Assembly: GCA_021808525.1 (NCBI GenBank)
Contig: JAKBBK010000004.1
Coordinates: 20,509 to 84,508 of the forward strand
Length of the DNA stretch: 64,000 nt
Reading direction: 5' to 3'
From: Pseudomonadota bacterium
Lineage (GTDB): Bacteria > Pseudomonadota > Gammaproteobacteria > Burkholderiales > Burkholderiaceae_C
Part shown: one piece after another, positions 1 to 8,730 of the stretch
Numbering within the stretch: position 1 is the stretch's first letter
Layout of the letters: each line of letters begins with the position of its first letter
Notes under the pieces: model-generated
What the model was told of the DNA's origin: nothing
Seen by the model: the letters and a program-made list of their open reading frames with translations, nothing else
Database searches by the model: none
Program-made: the position numbers and the translations under genes

Positions 1-203
1 AGCACAACCTGGACCTCATGGCCTCCAGCGACTGGATCGTCGATCTCGGGCCCGAGGGGGGCTCGGGCGGGGGCACGCTGGTGCGCCAGGGCACGCCCGC
101 GGACTTCCTGCGCCACGCCGATTCCGGTGGGCATACCGCACTGGCGCTGGGGCGCTTCATGCGCGAGCATGGGCGCGCCGCGCCGGCCGAGCCGCAAGCC
201 TGA
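1..203 (+). CDS. uvrA: Excinuclease ABC subunit A, C-terminal end (partial)
   Basis: This is the last 66 codons of a gene that begins before the window; the reading frame opens at base 3 (H-N-L-D-L-M) and stops at 201-203. The stretch [15 protein letters not shown] is the characteristic end of the second ATPase domain of UvrA, the damage-sensing ABC-type subunit of nucleotide excision repair. The tail after it (a GTP..FLRH segment and an Ala/Pro-rich end) fits the family. The rest of the protein, including zinc fingers and Walker motifs, is outside the window. Identification rests on this short but highly conserved block. Confidence 0.93.
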   Translation, partial: HNLDLMASSDWIVDLGPEGGSGGGTLVRQGTPADFLRHADSGGHTALALGRFMREHGRAAPAEPQA

Positions 204-245
204 GTGCCCCGGAGGACCCGGAGTGAGGTAGCCCGGAGGGCCGAA

Positions 246-276
246 GCGCCCTCATGGGCCCTTATGCGCCCTCATG
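246..276. repeat. Short direct repeat around the miaA stop codon
   Basis: An 11-bp sequence, gcgccctcatg, occurs at 246-256 and again at 266-276 with a 20-bp period. The miaA stop codon (262-264) lies between the two copies, so the second copy encodes the last residues of MiaA. It looks like a small local duplication at the 3' end of the gene. I see no function for it. Confidence 0.6.
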
Positions 277-1215
277 CGCCTCGAGCAGCCGCTCCACCGC
301 CCGCGCCGCGGCGTCGGCGGCGCAGCAATCCACCACCAGGCGCTGCGGCATGGCGCGCAGCCAGGTGAGCTGGCGCTTGGCCAGCTGGCGCGTCGCGGCG
401 ACGGCGCGGGCCTCGAATTGCGCCGCGTCGCAGGCCCCTTCCAGATAGTCCCAGCCCTGTCGGTAGCCCACGCAGCGCATGGAGGGCAGCTCGGCATGCA
501 GGTCGCCGCGCGCGCGCAGCGCCCGCAGCTCGTCGACGAAACCGGCCCGCAGCATGGCGCGCAGGCGTTCGGCGATGCGCGCGTGCAGCCAGGCGCGGCT
601 CGAAGGCTCCAGCGACACCAGGTGCAATTCCGGGCCCCGCGCCTCGGGTGCCACGTCGAAATGGCTGGACAGCGGGCGGCCGCTGAGTTCCCACACCTCC
701 AGCGCGCGCTGGATGCGTTGCGCATCGCCCGCTTCGATGCGCGCCGCGCTGCGTGGATCCACGCGCGCCAGTTGCGCATGCAAGGCCGGCCAGCCCTCGG
801 CACGCGCCCGCTGCTCCAGGCGAGCGCGCAGCTGCGCATCGGCGCCGGGCAGCGGGTGCAGGCCCTGCTGCAGCGCGCGCAGGTACAGCAGGGTGCCGCC
901 CACCAGCAGCGGCTCGCGGCCCCTGGCGCGGATGTCGGTGATCAGCGCGCGGGCCTGCTCGGCGAAGCGGGCCGCGCTGTAGCTCTCGGTCGGCTCGACC
1001 ACGTCGATCAGATGGTGCGGCACCTGCGCGCGTTCCTCGGCCGAGGGCTTGGCGGTGCCGATGTCCATGCCCCGGTACACCAGGGCCGAATCCATGCTGA
1101 TGATCTCCAGGTCCAGGCGGCGCGCCAGCAGCAGCGCCGCGGCGGTCTTGCCGGAGGCCGTGGGGCCGGTGAGCACGCGCACCGGCGCGTCGCGCCGCTT
1201 CGGATCCCGGGACAT
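262..1215 (-). CDS. miaA: tRNA dimethylallyltransferase
   Basis: A 317-residue protein that transfers a dimethylallyl group to N6 of adenosine 37 in tRNAs reading codons that start with U. The P-loop GPTASGKT is at residues 17-24, followed by [16 protein letters not shown], the substrate-binding segment typical of MiaA, and by HHLIDVVEP and [12 protein letters not shown]. Length matches the family. The start lies 7 nt after the mutL stop with no visible Shine-Dalgarno sequence, so translation is probably coupled to mutL. mutL-miaA is a common proteobacterial pair. Confidence 0.97.
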   Translation of the reverse strand: MSRDPKRRDAPVRVLTGPTASGKTAAALLLARRLDLEIISMDSALVYRGMDIGTAKPSAEERAQVPHHLIDVVEPTESYSAARFAEQARALITDIRARGREPLLVGGTLLYLRALQQGLHPLPGADAQLRARLEQRARAEGWPALHAQLARVDPRSAARIEAGDAQRIQRALEVWELSGRPLSSHFDVAPEARGPELHLVSLEPSSRAWLHARIAERLRAMLRAGFVDELRALRARGDLHAELPSMRCVGYRQGWDYLEGACDAAQFEARAVAATRQLAKRQLTWLRAMPQRLVVDCCAADAAARAVERLLEAHEGA

Positions 1216-1222
1216 CGTGGGA

Positions 1223-3271
1223 TCAGCGGCCGCGCAGGAACAGCGCGTCGAGCTCGGCCAGGGTCAGCTGGCGCCAGGTCGGGCGCCCGTGGTTGCACTG
1301 GTCGGATCGCTCGGTGACTTCCATGTCGCGCAGCACCGCGTTCATCTCCGCCAGGCTCAGGCGGCGGCCCGCGCGCACGGCGCCGTGGCAGGCCATCGTG
1401 GCCAGCAGGCTGTCGCGCTTGCGTTCCAGGCGCTGGCTGCTGCCCACGGCCGCCAGTTCGGCCAGCACCTCGCGCGCCAGGCGCACCACATCCCCGCGTG
1501 CCAGCAGGGCCGGCACCGCGCGCACGGCCAGGCTGGATGGGCCTGTGGCCGCGATGTCCAGCCCCAGGCGTTCCAGTTCCTGCGCGTAGTCCTCCACCGC
1601 GCCCATCTCGACCTCGGTGGCGGCGAAGCCGGCCGGGATCAGCAGCGGCTGAGCGGCCAGGGCCTGCTGCTCGCTGGCCTGCTTCAGGCGCTCGTACACC
1701 ACGCGCTCGTGCGCCGCGTGCATGTCCACCACCACCAGGCCATGGCGGTTCTGGGCCAGGATGTAGATGTCGTGCAACTGGGCGATCGCATGGCCCAGCG
1801 GTGTTTCGTCGGGGACGGCCGCGGACTCCGGGAACCTGGAGGCGCCGGGCTCGGCGCCGGAGGCGGGCGCCGCGGGGTCCGCGGGCCGGGTCGCGCGAGC
1901 CGGCTCCCCGGGGTGGGCGTCGTCGCGCTGCGCCAGGCCGGACCGAGCAGCAGGCTCGCGCATGAGCGCCGTGGCACCCTGGGCCAGCGGCGCGTAGGAC
2001 TGCATCAGGCTGGCCAGCGGCAGGGAGTCCTGGCGCGCCTGCGCGCGCAGCCACGGGGCCTGGGAGCGCGGCGGAAGTCCGGGCGCCGCCCGCGGGCTTG
2101 CCGGCGGGGCCGTGTCGGACGGCTCCCGCGGGGGCACGGCATCCCCGGGGGCCGCGCGCGAACCCAGCGCGGGCGCCAGCGCCTGCTGCACCGCGTGGCG
2201 CACGGCCTGGTGCACGGCCTGGGATTCGCGGAATCGCACCTCGCTCTTGGCCGGATGCACGTTCACGTCCACGCGTTCGGGCGGCAACTCGAGCAGCAGC
2301 ACGTACTGGGGTTGCAGATGGCCGTGCAGCACGTCCGCGTAGGCAGCGCGCACCGCATGGCCGAGCATGCGGTCGCGCACCCAGCGCCGGTTCACGAACA
2401 GTTGCTGGACCTCGGCCCGGGCGCGCGCCGCGGTGGGGCGGCACACGAGCCCGGACAGGCGCAGCGGGCCGATGTCGTGGCGCAAGGGCAGCGCGTCGGC
2501 GGCGAAGGACTTGCCCAGCACGTCGGCCAGGCGCCGAAGCGGGTCCTCGACGGCTTCCACCCTCAGGGTCTGGCGCCCGTCCTGCCACAGCGCGAAGGCC
2601 ACGCGCGGATGGGCCAGCGCGGCGCGGCGCACCATCTCCACGCACCAGCCGCCCTCGGTGGCGGCCGACTTGAGGAAACTGCGTCGCGCGGGGATCTCGT
2701 GGAACAGCCGGCGCAGGCTCACGCAGGTGCCCGGCGGCGCGGCCGCGGGGGCCACCGCGTGCACGCGGCCCAGTTCGGCGCGCACGCTGGCCGCCGGCGC
2801 GGCGCCGCGCCGGCTGACGATCTCCAGCTCGCCCACCGCCGCCATCGAGGCCAGCGCCTCGCCGCGAAATCCCAGGCTCCGAGCCTGCTCGAGGTCCTGC
2901 AGCGAGGCGATCTTGCTGGTGGCGTGGCGCGCCAGGGCCAGAGGGAGTTCGTCGGCGGCGATGCCGCAGCCGTCGTCCTCCACGCTCAGCAGATCCAGTC
3001 CGCCCTGCTGGAGGCGCACGGTGATGCGCATGGCCCCGGAGTCCAGCGCGTTGTCCAGCAGTTCGCGCAGGGCCGAGGCGGGACGCTCCACCACCTCGCC
3101 GGCGGCGATCTGGGAAACCAGGGTGTCGGGCAGCGCCCGGATCGGCGCCGGGCGCTCGCTGGCGGCATAGGGGCCCGCGCCGGAGAACTCTCGGGCAGGG
3201 GCGTCGCCGTCATGCGCGGCGACCTCGTCGGGGTCGGTCAGCGGGGCCTGCAGCGGGCCTTCGGGGTGCAT
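1223..3271 (-). CDS. mutL: DNA mismatch repair protein MutL, endonuclease type
   Basis: The 682-residue GHKL ATPase couples mismatch recognition by MutS to strand incision. ATPase motifs are visible: [11 protein letters not shown] (Glu70, Asn74), DDGCGI and GFRGEAL. The C-terminal domain has [12 protein letters not shown], which fits the DQHA(X)2E(X)4E nuclease signature with Met for Gln, plus ACHGAVRAG and CNHGRP metal-site motifs. So this MutL should nick DNA itself, as in bacteria without MutH. The N-terminus is about 41 residues longer than in E. coli, but there is no other ATG, GTG or TTG before the conserved start of the domain. A -10-like box ends only 6 nt before the ATG. Confidence 0.96.
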   Translation of the reverse strand: MHPEGPLQAPLTDPDEVAAHDGDAPAREFSGAGPYAASERPAPIRALPDTLVSQIAAGEVVERPASALRELLDNALDSGAMRITVRLQQGGLDLLSVEDDGCGIAADELPLALARHATSKIASLQDLEQARSLGFRGEALASMAAVGELEIVSRRGAAPAASVRAELGRVHAVAPAAAPPGTCVSLRRLFHEIPARRSFLKSAATEGGWCVEMVRRAALAHPRVAFALWQDGRQTLRVEAVEDPLRRLADVLGKSFAADALPLRHDIGPLRLSGLVCRPTAARARAEVQQLFVNRRWVRDRMLGHAVRAAYADVLHGHLQPQYVLLLELPPERVDVNVHPAKSEVRFRESQAVHQAVRHAVQQALAPALGSRAAPGDAVPPREPSDTAPPASPRAAPGLPPRSQAPWLRAQARQDSLPLASLMQSYAPLAQGATALMREPAARSGLAQRDDAHPGEPARATRPADPAAPASGAEPGASRFPESAAVPDETPLGHAIAQLHDIYILAQNRHGLVVVDMHAAHERVVYERLKQASEQQALAAQPLLIPAGFAATEVEMGAVEDYAQELERLGLDIAATGPSSLAVRAVPALLARGDVVRLAREVLAELAAVGSSQRLERKRDSLLATMACHGAVRAGRRLSLAEMNAVLRDMEVTERSDQCNHGRPTWRQLTLAELDALFLRGR

Positions 3272-3277
3272 CGGCCC

Positions 3278-3285
3278 AGTATACT
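3278..3285. promoter_or_regulatory. Palindromic -10 box between mutL and dedA
   Basis: The sequence agtatact is a perfect 8-bp palindrome in the 65-bp gap between the divergent mutL and dedA genes, so a TATACT box reads on both strands. On the plus strand it would start a leader of about 45 nt for dedA. On the minus strand only 6 nt separate it from the mutL ATG, which would put transcription start at or next to that ATG. No good -35 element is visible on either strand. Promoter activity is inferred. Confidence 0.45.
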
Positions 3286-3336
3286 TTCGCGCTTTCGAAC
3301 GGAGGCGGGCACCGCGGGAGGCGGGTACCGCGCACG

Positions 3337-3978
3337 ATGCACCAGATCCTCGAACTGATCCACCTGCTGCTGCATTTCGACGCCGAGCTGACCCGCCTCA
3401 TCGGCGTGTACGGCGCCTGGATCTGGGCGCTGCTGTTCGGCATCGTGTTCCTCGAGACCGGGCTGGTGGTGACTCCCTTCCTGCCCGGCGACTCCATGCT
3501 GTTCGTGGTGGGCGCGCTGTGCGCCTCGGGCAGGCTGCAACTGGGCACGGGGCTGGCGCTGCTGTGGGCAGCGGCGGTGCTGGGGGATTCGCTGAACTAC
3601 AGCATCGGCGCCGCCGTCGGGCATCGGGTGTTCGCGTGGCGGCACAGCCGCTGGTTCAACCGCCGCGCCTTCGATCGCGCGCACGCCTTCTACGAGCGCT
3701 ATGGCGGCATCACCGTGGTCAGCGCCCGCTTCATTCCCATCGTGCGCACCTTCGCGCCTTTCGTCGCCGGCGTGGCGCGCATGTCCTATGCGCGCTTCCT
3801 GGGTTTCAATGCGCTGGGCGCGGCCCTCTGGGTGGGGCTGCTGATGGGGGCCGGATACGCCTTCGGCAACCTGCCCTGGGTGCGCGCGCACCTGCCGGCC
3901 ATGAGCCTGGCCGTGGTGGTGGTGTCGCTGCTGCCCCTGGGCCTGGGCTGGCTGCGCGCTCGCTCGCGCCGCGCCTGA
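3337..3978 (+). CDS. DedA family membrane protein
   Basis: A 213-residue polytopic inner-membrane protein of the DedA/SNARE-associated family, which is linked to lipid flipping and envelope homeostasis. Diagnostic features are FLPGDS at residues 48-53, the FYERYGG segment near 118-124, and ARFIPIVRTFAPFVAG at 130-145 with the conserved arginines. About five or six hydrophobic segments can be seen. It is divergent from mutL and convergent with amiC (15 nt between stops). The substrate cannot be told from sequence. Confidence 0.93.
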   Translation: MHQILELIHLLLHFDAELTRLIGVYGAWIWALLFGIVFLETGLVVTPFLPGDSMLFVVGALCASGRLQLGTGLALLWAAAVLGDSLNYSIGAAVGHRVFAWRHSRWFNRRAFDRAHAFYERYGGITVVSARFIPIVRTFAPFVAGVARMSYARFLGFNALGAALWVGLLMGAGYAFGNLPWVRAHLPAMSLAVVVVSLLPLGLGWLRARSRRA

Positions 3979-3993
3979 GGCGCCGGCGCGGCC

Positions 3994-5343
3994 TCAGACC
4001 ATCGTGCGTCGCCGCGCCAGCGGCGGACGGGTGCTGAGGTAGTCGCGGATGCCTTCCAGGATCGCGCGGGCCACCTTGCGCCGGTAGGCCGGCGTCTGCA
4101 GTCGCGCCTCCTCCTCCGGATTGCTGATGAAGGCGGTCTCCACCAGCATCGAGGGCACCGTGGGCGACTTGAGCACCACGAAGCCGGCCTGCTGCACCTG
4201 GCGCGAGTGCAGGTGCACGATGGAGCCCATGCGGCGCAGCGTGGGACCCGCCATCTTCAGGCTGGCGTCGATCTGCGCGGTGGTCGACATGTCCAGCATG
4301 ACCTTGGCGACCTGGTAATCGTGGGCCTGGATGTCGATGCCCCCGATGGCGTCGGCGGCGTTCTCTCGCTGGGCCATGAGCCGCGCCTCCACGCTCGAGG
4401 CGCCGCCCTCGGACAGGCAGAACACCGAGGCGCCGCGCGCCTGCGGGGTGTACCAGCCGTCCGCATGGATGGAGGTGAACAGGTCGGCGTTGGCGCGCTG
4501 GGCCTTTTCCACGCGCATCCACAGGGGCACGAAAAAGTCGCTGTCGCGGGTCATGCCCACCCGCAGATTGGGGGTGCGCTGCACCATTTCCCGCAATTCG
4601 TGCCCGATCAGCAGCACCATGTCCTTCTCGTGCACGCCGCTGGGCCCGGTGGCGCCGGGGTCCTCGCCACCATGGCCGGGGTCGATCATCAGCAGCACGC
4701 TGCGCTCGGGGCGGCGGTCACGACGCGGGGCATCCTGCCTCGCCACGGTCGGCGGGCGCTGCGCCTGCTCCCGCGCCACCTCGGGCGCACTGGGCGCATC
4801 CAGGCTGGAGCGGTGCTGCTGCAGCCACTCGCCCAGCGTGTCCTCGCGCGGGCGGGTGAGCGAGGTGGGCTCGGCCGTCGCGCGGCGCGGCTGCTGTTTC
4901 GCCAGGGCCAGCAGGGAGTTCGGGCCCTCGGGGTAGAGATCGAAGACCAGGCGATTGCGGTAGGCCGCCACCGGCGGCAGGCTGAACACCTGCGGGTGCA
5001 CGGGCTGTTTCAGGTCCAGCACCAGGCGCACCACGTCGGGGGCGAACTGGGCCACGCGCACGTCGCGGATGAAGGGGTCGTCCGGGCGGATCTTGCCGAC
5101 CAGCTCGCGCAATTGCGGGTCCAGGTTCAGGCCCTTCACGTCCACCACCAGGCGCGGCGGATCGGGAACCAGGAAATGGCTGGCGCTGAGCGCCTGGTCG
5201 GACTCCAGGGTGACCCGGGTGTACTCGGGGGCCGGCCACACGCGCACCGCCACGATGGTCGCGCCGCGCGCGATGCTCGGCGCGCTCAGCAGCAGGGCGA
5301 TGCTGGAGCTCTGGTACAGGAACCTGCGACGGTCGACGGTCAT
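3994..5343 (-). CDS. amiC: N-acetylmuramoyl-L-alanine amidase, Tat-exported
   Basis: A 449-residue periplasmic amidase that splits septal peptidoglycan during daughter-cell separation. The N-terminus has a twin-arginine signal (DRRRFLYQS, then a hydrophobic run to about residue 27). An AMIN domain follows (about 30-140), then a low-complexity linker and an Amidase_3 domain from about 215. Zinc-site motifs are DPGHGGEDPG, the Glu of VHEKD, SIHADG and VETAFISNPEE. This is the AmiC architecture; Tat export fits AmiC rather than AmiB. It lies 43 nt downstream of tsaE on the same strand, an arrangement common in proteobacteria (tsaE-amiA/B/C). Confidence 0.95.
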   Translation of the reverse strand: MTVDRRRFLYQSSSIALLLSAPSIARGATIVAVRVWPAPEYTRVTLESDQALSASHFLVPDPPRLVVDVKGLNLDPQLRELVGKIRPDDPFIRDVRVAQFAPDVVRLVLDLKQPVHPQVFSLPPVAAYRNRLVFDLYPEGPNSLLALAKQQPRRATAEPTSLTRPREDTLGEWLQQHRSSLDAPSAPEVAREQAQRPPTVARQDAPRRDRRPERSVLLMIDPGHGGEDPGATGPSGVHEKDMVLLIGHELREMVQRTPNLRVGMTRDSDFFVPLWMRVEKAQRANADLFTSIHADGWYTPQARGASVFCLSEGGASSVEARLMAQRENAADAIGGIDIQAHDYQVAKVMLDMSTTAQIDASLKMAGPTLRRMGSIVHLHSRQVQQAGFVVLKSPTVPSMLVETAFISNPEEEARLQTPAYRRKVARAILEGIRDYLSTRPPLARRRTMV

Positions 5344-5386
5344 GTCGGGCTCTCCCTTGCGCGGCGCGCCGGGCGGGCCCGGCGCG

Positions 5387-5908
5387 TCATCCGGCGTGCG
5401 CCTGCGCGCGCGCCCAGCCTTCGATCACGGCCTCCCCGGCGGGGCTGCCGCTGTGCAACGAGACCTCGCGGGAGTCGCCCCGCGCGGCGATGCGGATGTC
5501 CAGATCCGCCCTCGGCAAGCCCGGCGCCCGCTCGGGCCACTCCACGAAACACAGGGACTTGCCGTCGAGTACATCCCCCAGACCGGCCTCCAGCCATTCC
5601 TCGGGAGATGAAAATCGATAAAGATCAATATGATAGGCCGTAATCTGGACAGACCGCTTCAATTCTAGGTCAAGTTTTTCCAGGCTGTAGGGTTCTACCA
5701 ACGCATAACTGGGGCTTTTGATCCGTCCCGTCACTCCCAGGGCCCGCAGGGTTGCGCGCACCAGCGTGGTCTTGCCGGCGCCGAGTTCGCCATGCAGGGT
5801 GATCAGCAACGGGGGCAGGCCGCGGGCGCGCAGCGCGCGGCCCAGCTCGGTGCCCAGCTGCGAGGTGGCGGAATCGTCGGTGCAATGCCGGTGGAGAAGG
5901 GCGGTCAT
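5387..5908 (-). CDS. tsaE: tRNA threonylcarbamoyladenosine biosynthesis ATPase TsaE
   Basis: A 173-residue P-loop ATPase of the TsaBDE complex that makes t6A37 in ANN-decoding tRNAs. Walker A GELGAGKTT is at residues 40-48; SPSYALVEPY, HIDLYRF, the Glu-Trp of PEEWLEAG and FVEWPER are the other family motifs. I chose the ATG at 5908 because the open frame upstream runs through queG in antisense and looks nothing like TsaE. Between EPY and HIDLYRF there are roughly ten more residues than I expect, and the DNA there is strikingly AT-rich (see findings). It is divergent from queG with a 58-nt gap. Confidence 0.95.
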   Translation of the reverse strand: MTALLHRHCTDDSATSQLGTELGRALRARGLPPLLITLHGELGAGKTTLVRATLRALGVTGRIKSPSYALVEPYSLEKLDLELKRSVQITAYHIDLYRFSSPEEWLEAGLGDVLDGKSLCFVEWPERAPGLPRADLDIRIAARGDSREVSLHSGSPAGEAVIEGWARAQAHAG

Positions 5909-5966
5909 GGACTCGGGCGTGGGGAATGGGGGCGCGCGGGCCGCGCGCATTGCGTAGCATGCCGGC

Positions 5967-7136
5967 ATGGCCCCCGAGCATGCAAATCCGGCCCCGGAAC
6001 AAGGTTTCGACGGCGCGCGGCTGCTGCGCGACATCCGCGAGCGCGCACAGGCGCTGGGATTGTCCCAGATCGCCGTCAGCGACCTGCAGCTGGGCGATAC
6101 CGAGGCGCACCTGGCGCGGTGGCTGGAGCAGGGCATGCACGGCACCATGGACTACATGGCCCGTCATGGCATGGCGCGTGCGCGGCCCTCGGAGTTGCTG
6201 CCCGGCACGCTGCGGGTGATCACCGCTCGGCTGGACTACCTGCCCGAACAGGCGCCGCCGGGCTGGCGGGCGATGGAGTGGCAGCGCCTGGGCCAGCCGC
6301 AGCAGGCCGTGGTGTCGCTGTACGCCCGCGGACGGGATTACCACCGCGTGCTGCGCCAGCGCCTGGCCCGGCTGGCGGAATTCATCGCCCTGCAGGCGCG
6401 GCCGCGGGTGTTGCGCGCCTTCACCGACTCCGCGCCCGTGCCCGAGGTGGCGCTGGCCGCGCGCGCCGGCCTGGGCTGGCGCGGCAAGCACAGCCTGCTG
6501 CTGCACCGGGACGCGGGCTCGATGTTCTTCCTGGGCGAGATCTACACCGACCTGGAGCTGCCGGTGGACGCGCCGCTGCAGGGGCACTGCGGAAGCTGCA
6601 CGCGCTGCCTCGAGGTCTGTCCCACGCGGGCCATCGTGCGCCCCTACGTGGTCGACGCGCGGCGCTGCATTTCCTACCTGAGCATCGAGCTCGAAGGGCC
6701 CATTCCCGAGGACTTGCGCGCCCCCATGGGCAATCGGGTGTATGGCTGCGACGACTGCCAGCTGGCCTGCCCCTGGAACCGCTGGGCGCGACGCTCGCCC
6801 TTGCCGGATTTTGTTCCCCGCAATGCGCTGGACCGGGCCTCGCTGCTGGAACTGTGGGCCTGGGACCAGGCCGCGTTCGAAGCCCGCACCGAAGGCAGCG
6901 CCATCCGTCGCATCGGCTATGCGCGCTGGCGCCGCAACCTGGCGGTCGCGCTGGGCAATGCGCGCCGTGCGCTGGCGCCGAGCGACCCGTTGCAGCCCCT
7001 GCTCGAAAGGGCCTTGCGCGCGGCCCTGCCGCAGGCCGGTGCGCTGGTCGGCGAGCATGTGCAATGGGCGCTGGACCAGGAGCCCGGGGGGGACGCGGGC
7101 GCCCCCGCGGCGACGGGGACGCCCGCCTGCCCGTAG
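5967..7136 (+). CDS. queG: Epoxyqueuosine reductase QueG
   Basis: A 389-residue cobalamin- and iron-sulfur-dependent enzyme that reduces epoxyqueuosine to queuosine in tRNA, the last step of the pathway. Two ferredoxin-like cysteine clusters are present: CGSCTRCLEVCP and CDDCQLACPWN. The FTDSAPVPE and GWRGKHS segments are also family hallmarks. The ATG at 5967 gives a normal length. It is followed 9 nt later by the methyltransferase gene. queF, for an earlier step of the same pathway, is at 36209-36760. Confidence 0.96.
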   Translation: MAPEHANPAPEQGFDGARLLRDIRERAQALGLSQIAVSDLQLGDTEAHLARWLEQGMHGTMDYMARHGMARARPSELLPGTLRVITARLDYLPEQAPPGWRAMEWQRLGQPQQAVVSLYARGRDYHRVLRQRLARLAEFIALQARPRVLRAFTDSAPVPEVALAARAGLGWRGKHSLLLHRDAGSMFFLGEIYTDLELPVDAPLQGHCGSCTRCLEVCPTRAIVRPYVVDARRCISYLSIELEGPIPEDLRAPMGNRVYGCDDCQLACPWNRWARRSPLPDFVPRNALDRASLLELWAWDQAAFEARTEGSAIRRIGYARWRRNLAVALGNARRALAPSDPLQPLLERALRAALPQAGALVGEHVQWALDQEPGGDAGAPAATGTPACP

Positions 7137-7145
7137 CATGGGGCC

Positions 7146-7691
7146 ATGATGTCCCCGCCTCCTGATCCGCTGGGGCGCGCCGAGCCCTGGGACGCCGTGC
7201 TGGAGCTGCCCTTCGGCCGGCTGGGCGTGCGTTGCACCGAGCATGCGCTGCTCTACACGGAGTACCTGGTCGGCCCTGGCGCGTCCGGTGCGCTCGCGCC
7301 TGCGCGAACGCCGCTGCTGCGCGAGCTGCAGGAGCAGCTGCGCGCGTATTGCCGCGACCCGCGCCTGCGCCCCGAGGTTCCCCTGGCCCCGCGGGGCAGC
7401 GCCTTCCAGCGCCGGGTGTGGGCAGCCCTGTGCGACATCCCCGCGGGGAGCACCCGCAGCTATGGGGATCTGGCACGCGAACTGGGCAGCGCGGCGCGCG
7501 CGGTCGGCCAGGCCTGCGGCGCCAATCCCTTCGCGCCGCTGGTGCCCTGCCACCGCGTGATCGCTGCCGCGGGCCTGGGCGGTTTCGCCCATTCCACCGA
7601 CACCGGCGGGGAATTGCTGCGCATCAAGCGCTGGCTGCTGCGCCACGAGGGCGCGCTGCCGGCGCGGGCGCCGGGCCTGTTCGATGCCTGA
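7146..7691 (+). CDS. Methylated-DNA-[protein]-cysteine S-methyltransferase
   Basis: A 181-residue suicide DNA-repair protein that removes the methyl group from O6-methylguanine onto its own cysteine. The active-site motif PCHRVI places the acceptor at Cys135, preceded by the helix-turn-helix region (GSTRSYGDLA with the arginine-finger segment following) and a shorter, divergent N-terminal domain. Whether it is Ogt or the Ada C-terminal type cannot be settled; no Ada-type N-terminal metal site is present, so Ogt is more likely. The start could be 7146 or 7149 (tandem ATGs). It overlaps xerD by 8 nt. Confidence 0.93.
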   Translation: MMSPPPDPLGRAEPWDAVLELPFGRLGVRCTEHALLYTEYLVGPGASGALAPARTPLLRELQEQLRAYCRDPRLRPEVPLAPRGSAFQRRVWAALCDIPAGSTRSYGDLARELGSAARAVGQACGANPFAPLVPCHRVIAAAGLGGFAHSTDTGGELLRIKRWLLRHEGALPARAPGLFDA

Positions 7692-8682
7692 GGCGCGGGC
7701 TCCGTCGTCGGCCCCGGCGCGCCGCGGGCGCCCCCGCCCCAGCGACGCCTGGCCGCCGCCGCGCGGAGCCTGCCAGGCGGCCATCGACGCCTTTTGCGAT
7801 GCGCTGTGGCTGGAGCAGGGGCTGGCGGCCAACACCCTGGCCGCCTACCGGGGCGATCTGGGCCTGTTCGCCCGCTGGCTGGCCTCCAGCGGGCGCTGCG
7901 GCCTGGAGCAGGTGGGCGAGGCGGAGGTGATGGCCTATCTGGCTGCTCGCTTCGCCGGCAGCAAGGCCAGTGCCTCGAACCGTCGCCTGGTCGCGCTGCG
8001 GCGGTTCTACGCCTGGCTGGTGCGCGAGGGCCGGCGTGCGGACGACCCCACGCTCAAGCTCGAGCGGGCGCGCCAACCGGCCCGGCGTCCCTCGACCCTC
8101 AGCGAGGCCCAGGTGGAGGCGCTGCTGGAGGCGCCCGCGCTCGACCAGGCGCTGGGCCTGCGCGATCGCGCCATGCTCGAACTCCTGTATGCCAGCGGCC
8201 TGCGGGTGAGCGAGCTGGTGGGCCTGCGCATCGCCGACCTCAGCCTGGACGAGGGGGTGGTGCGGGTGTTGCGCGGCAAGGGGGGCAAGGATCGCCTGGT
8301 GCCCTTCGGCGAGCAGGCCTCGCAATGGCTGCGGCGCTACCTGGATACGGCGCGCGGCGAGCTGCTGCACGGGGCCCCCAGCGATTTCGTGTTCGTCACC
8401 GCGCGCAGCGCCGGGCGCGGGCGCGGCGCCTCGGTGGGAATGACCCGCCAGATGTTCTGGACTCGTCTGCGGGCGCTGGCGCTGCGCGCGGGCATCGATT
8501 CGCCGCTGTCGCCGCATACGCTGCGCCACGCCTTCGCCACGCACCTGCTGGACCACGGCGCCGACCTGCGCGTGGTGCAACTGCTGCTGGGCCACGCGGA
8601 CATCTCCACCACCCAGATCTACACCCACGTGGCGCGCGAGCGCCTGCGCCAGTTGCACGCCCGCCACCATCCGCGCGCCTGA
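7684..8682 (+). CDS. xerD: Site-specific tyrosine recombinase XerD
   Basis: A 332-residue recombinase that, with XerC, resolves chromosome dimers at dif. The catalytic set is complete: Arg174 (SGLRVSE), Lys202 (GKGGKDR), His278 and Arg281 (HTLRH), His304 (LLGHAD) and Tyr313 (IYTHV). The N-terminal core-binding domain spans about residues 30-125. It has about 30 extra N-terminal residues rich in Ala, Pro and Arg compared with E. coli XerD. The ATG at 7684 overlaps the preceding gene by 8 nt, which suggests coupled translation. The gene is a chromosomal housekeeping Xer, not an integrase of a mobile element. Confidence 0.93.
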   Translation: MPEARAPSSAPARRGRPRPSDAWPPPRGACQAAIDAFCDALWLEQGLAANTLAAYRGDLGLFARWLASSGRCGLEQVGEAEVMAYLAARFAGSKASASNRRLVALRRFYAWLVREGRRADDPTLKLERARQPARRPSTLSEAQVEALLEAPALDQALGLRDRAMLELLYASGLRVSELVGLRIADLSLDEGVVRVLRGKGGKDRLVPFGEQASQWLRRYLDTARGELLHGAPSDFVFVTARSAGRGRGASVGMTRQMFWTRLRALALRAGIDSPLSPHTLRHAFATHLLDHGADLRVVQLLLGHADISTTQIYTHVARERLRQLHARHHPRA

Positions 8683-8730
8683 GCCCCGCGCGGGCGTGCT
8701 GCGCTTCCGATCTCCGTAGCCGAGGCCACG

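Noticed and set aside
7684-8682. Tyrosine recombinase as the integrase of an integrated element
   Set aside because: All features match XerD; there is no flanking tRNA, attachment-site repeat or phage gene.
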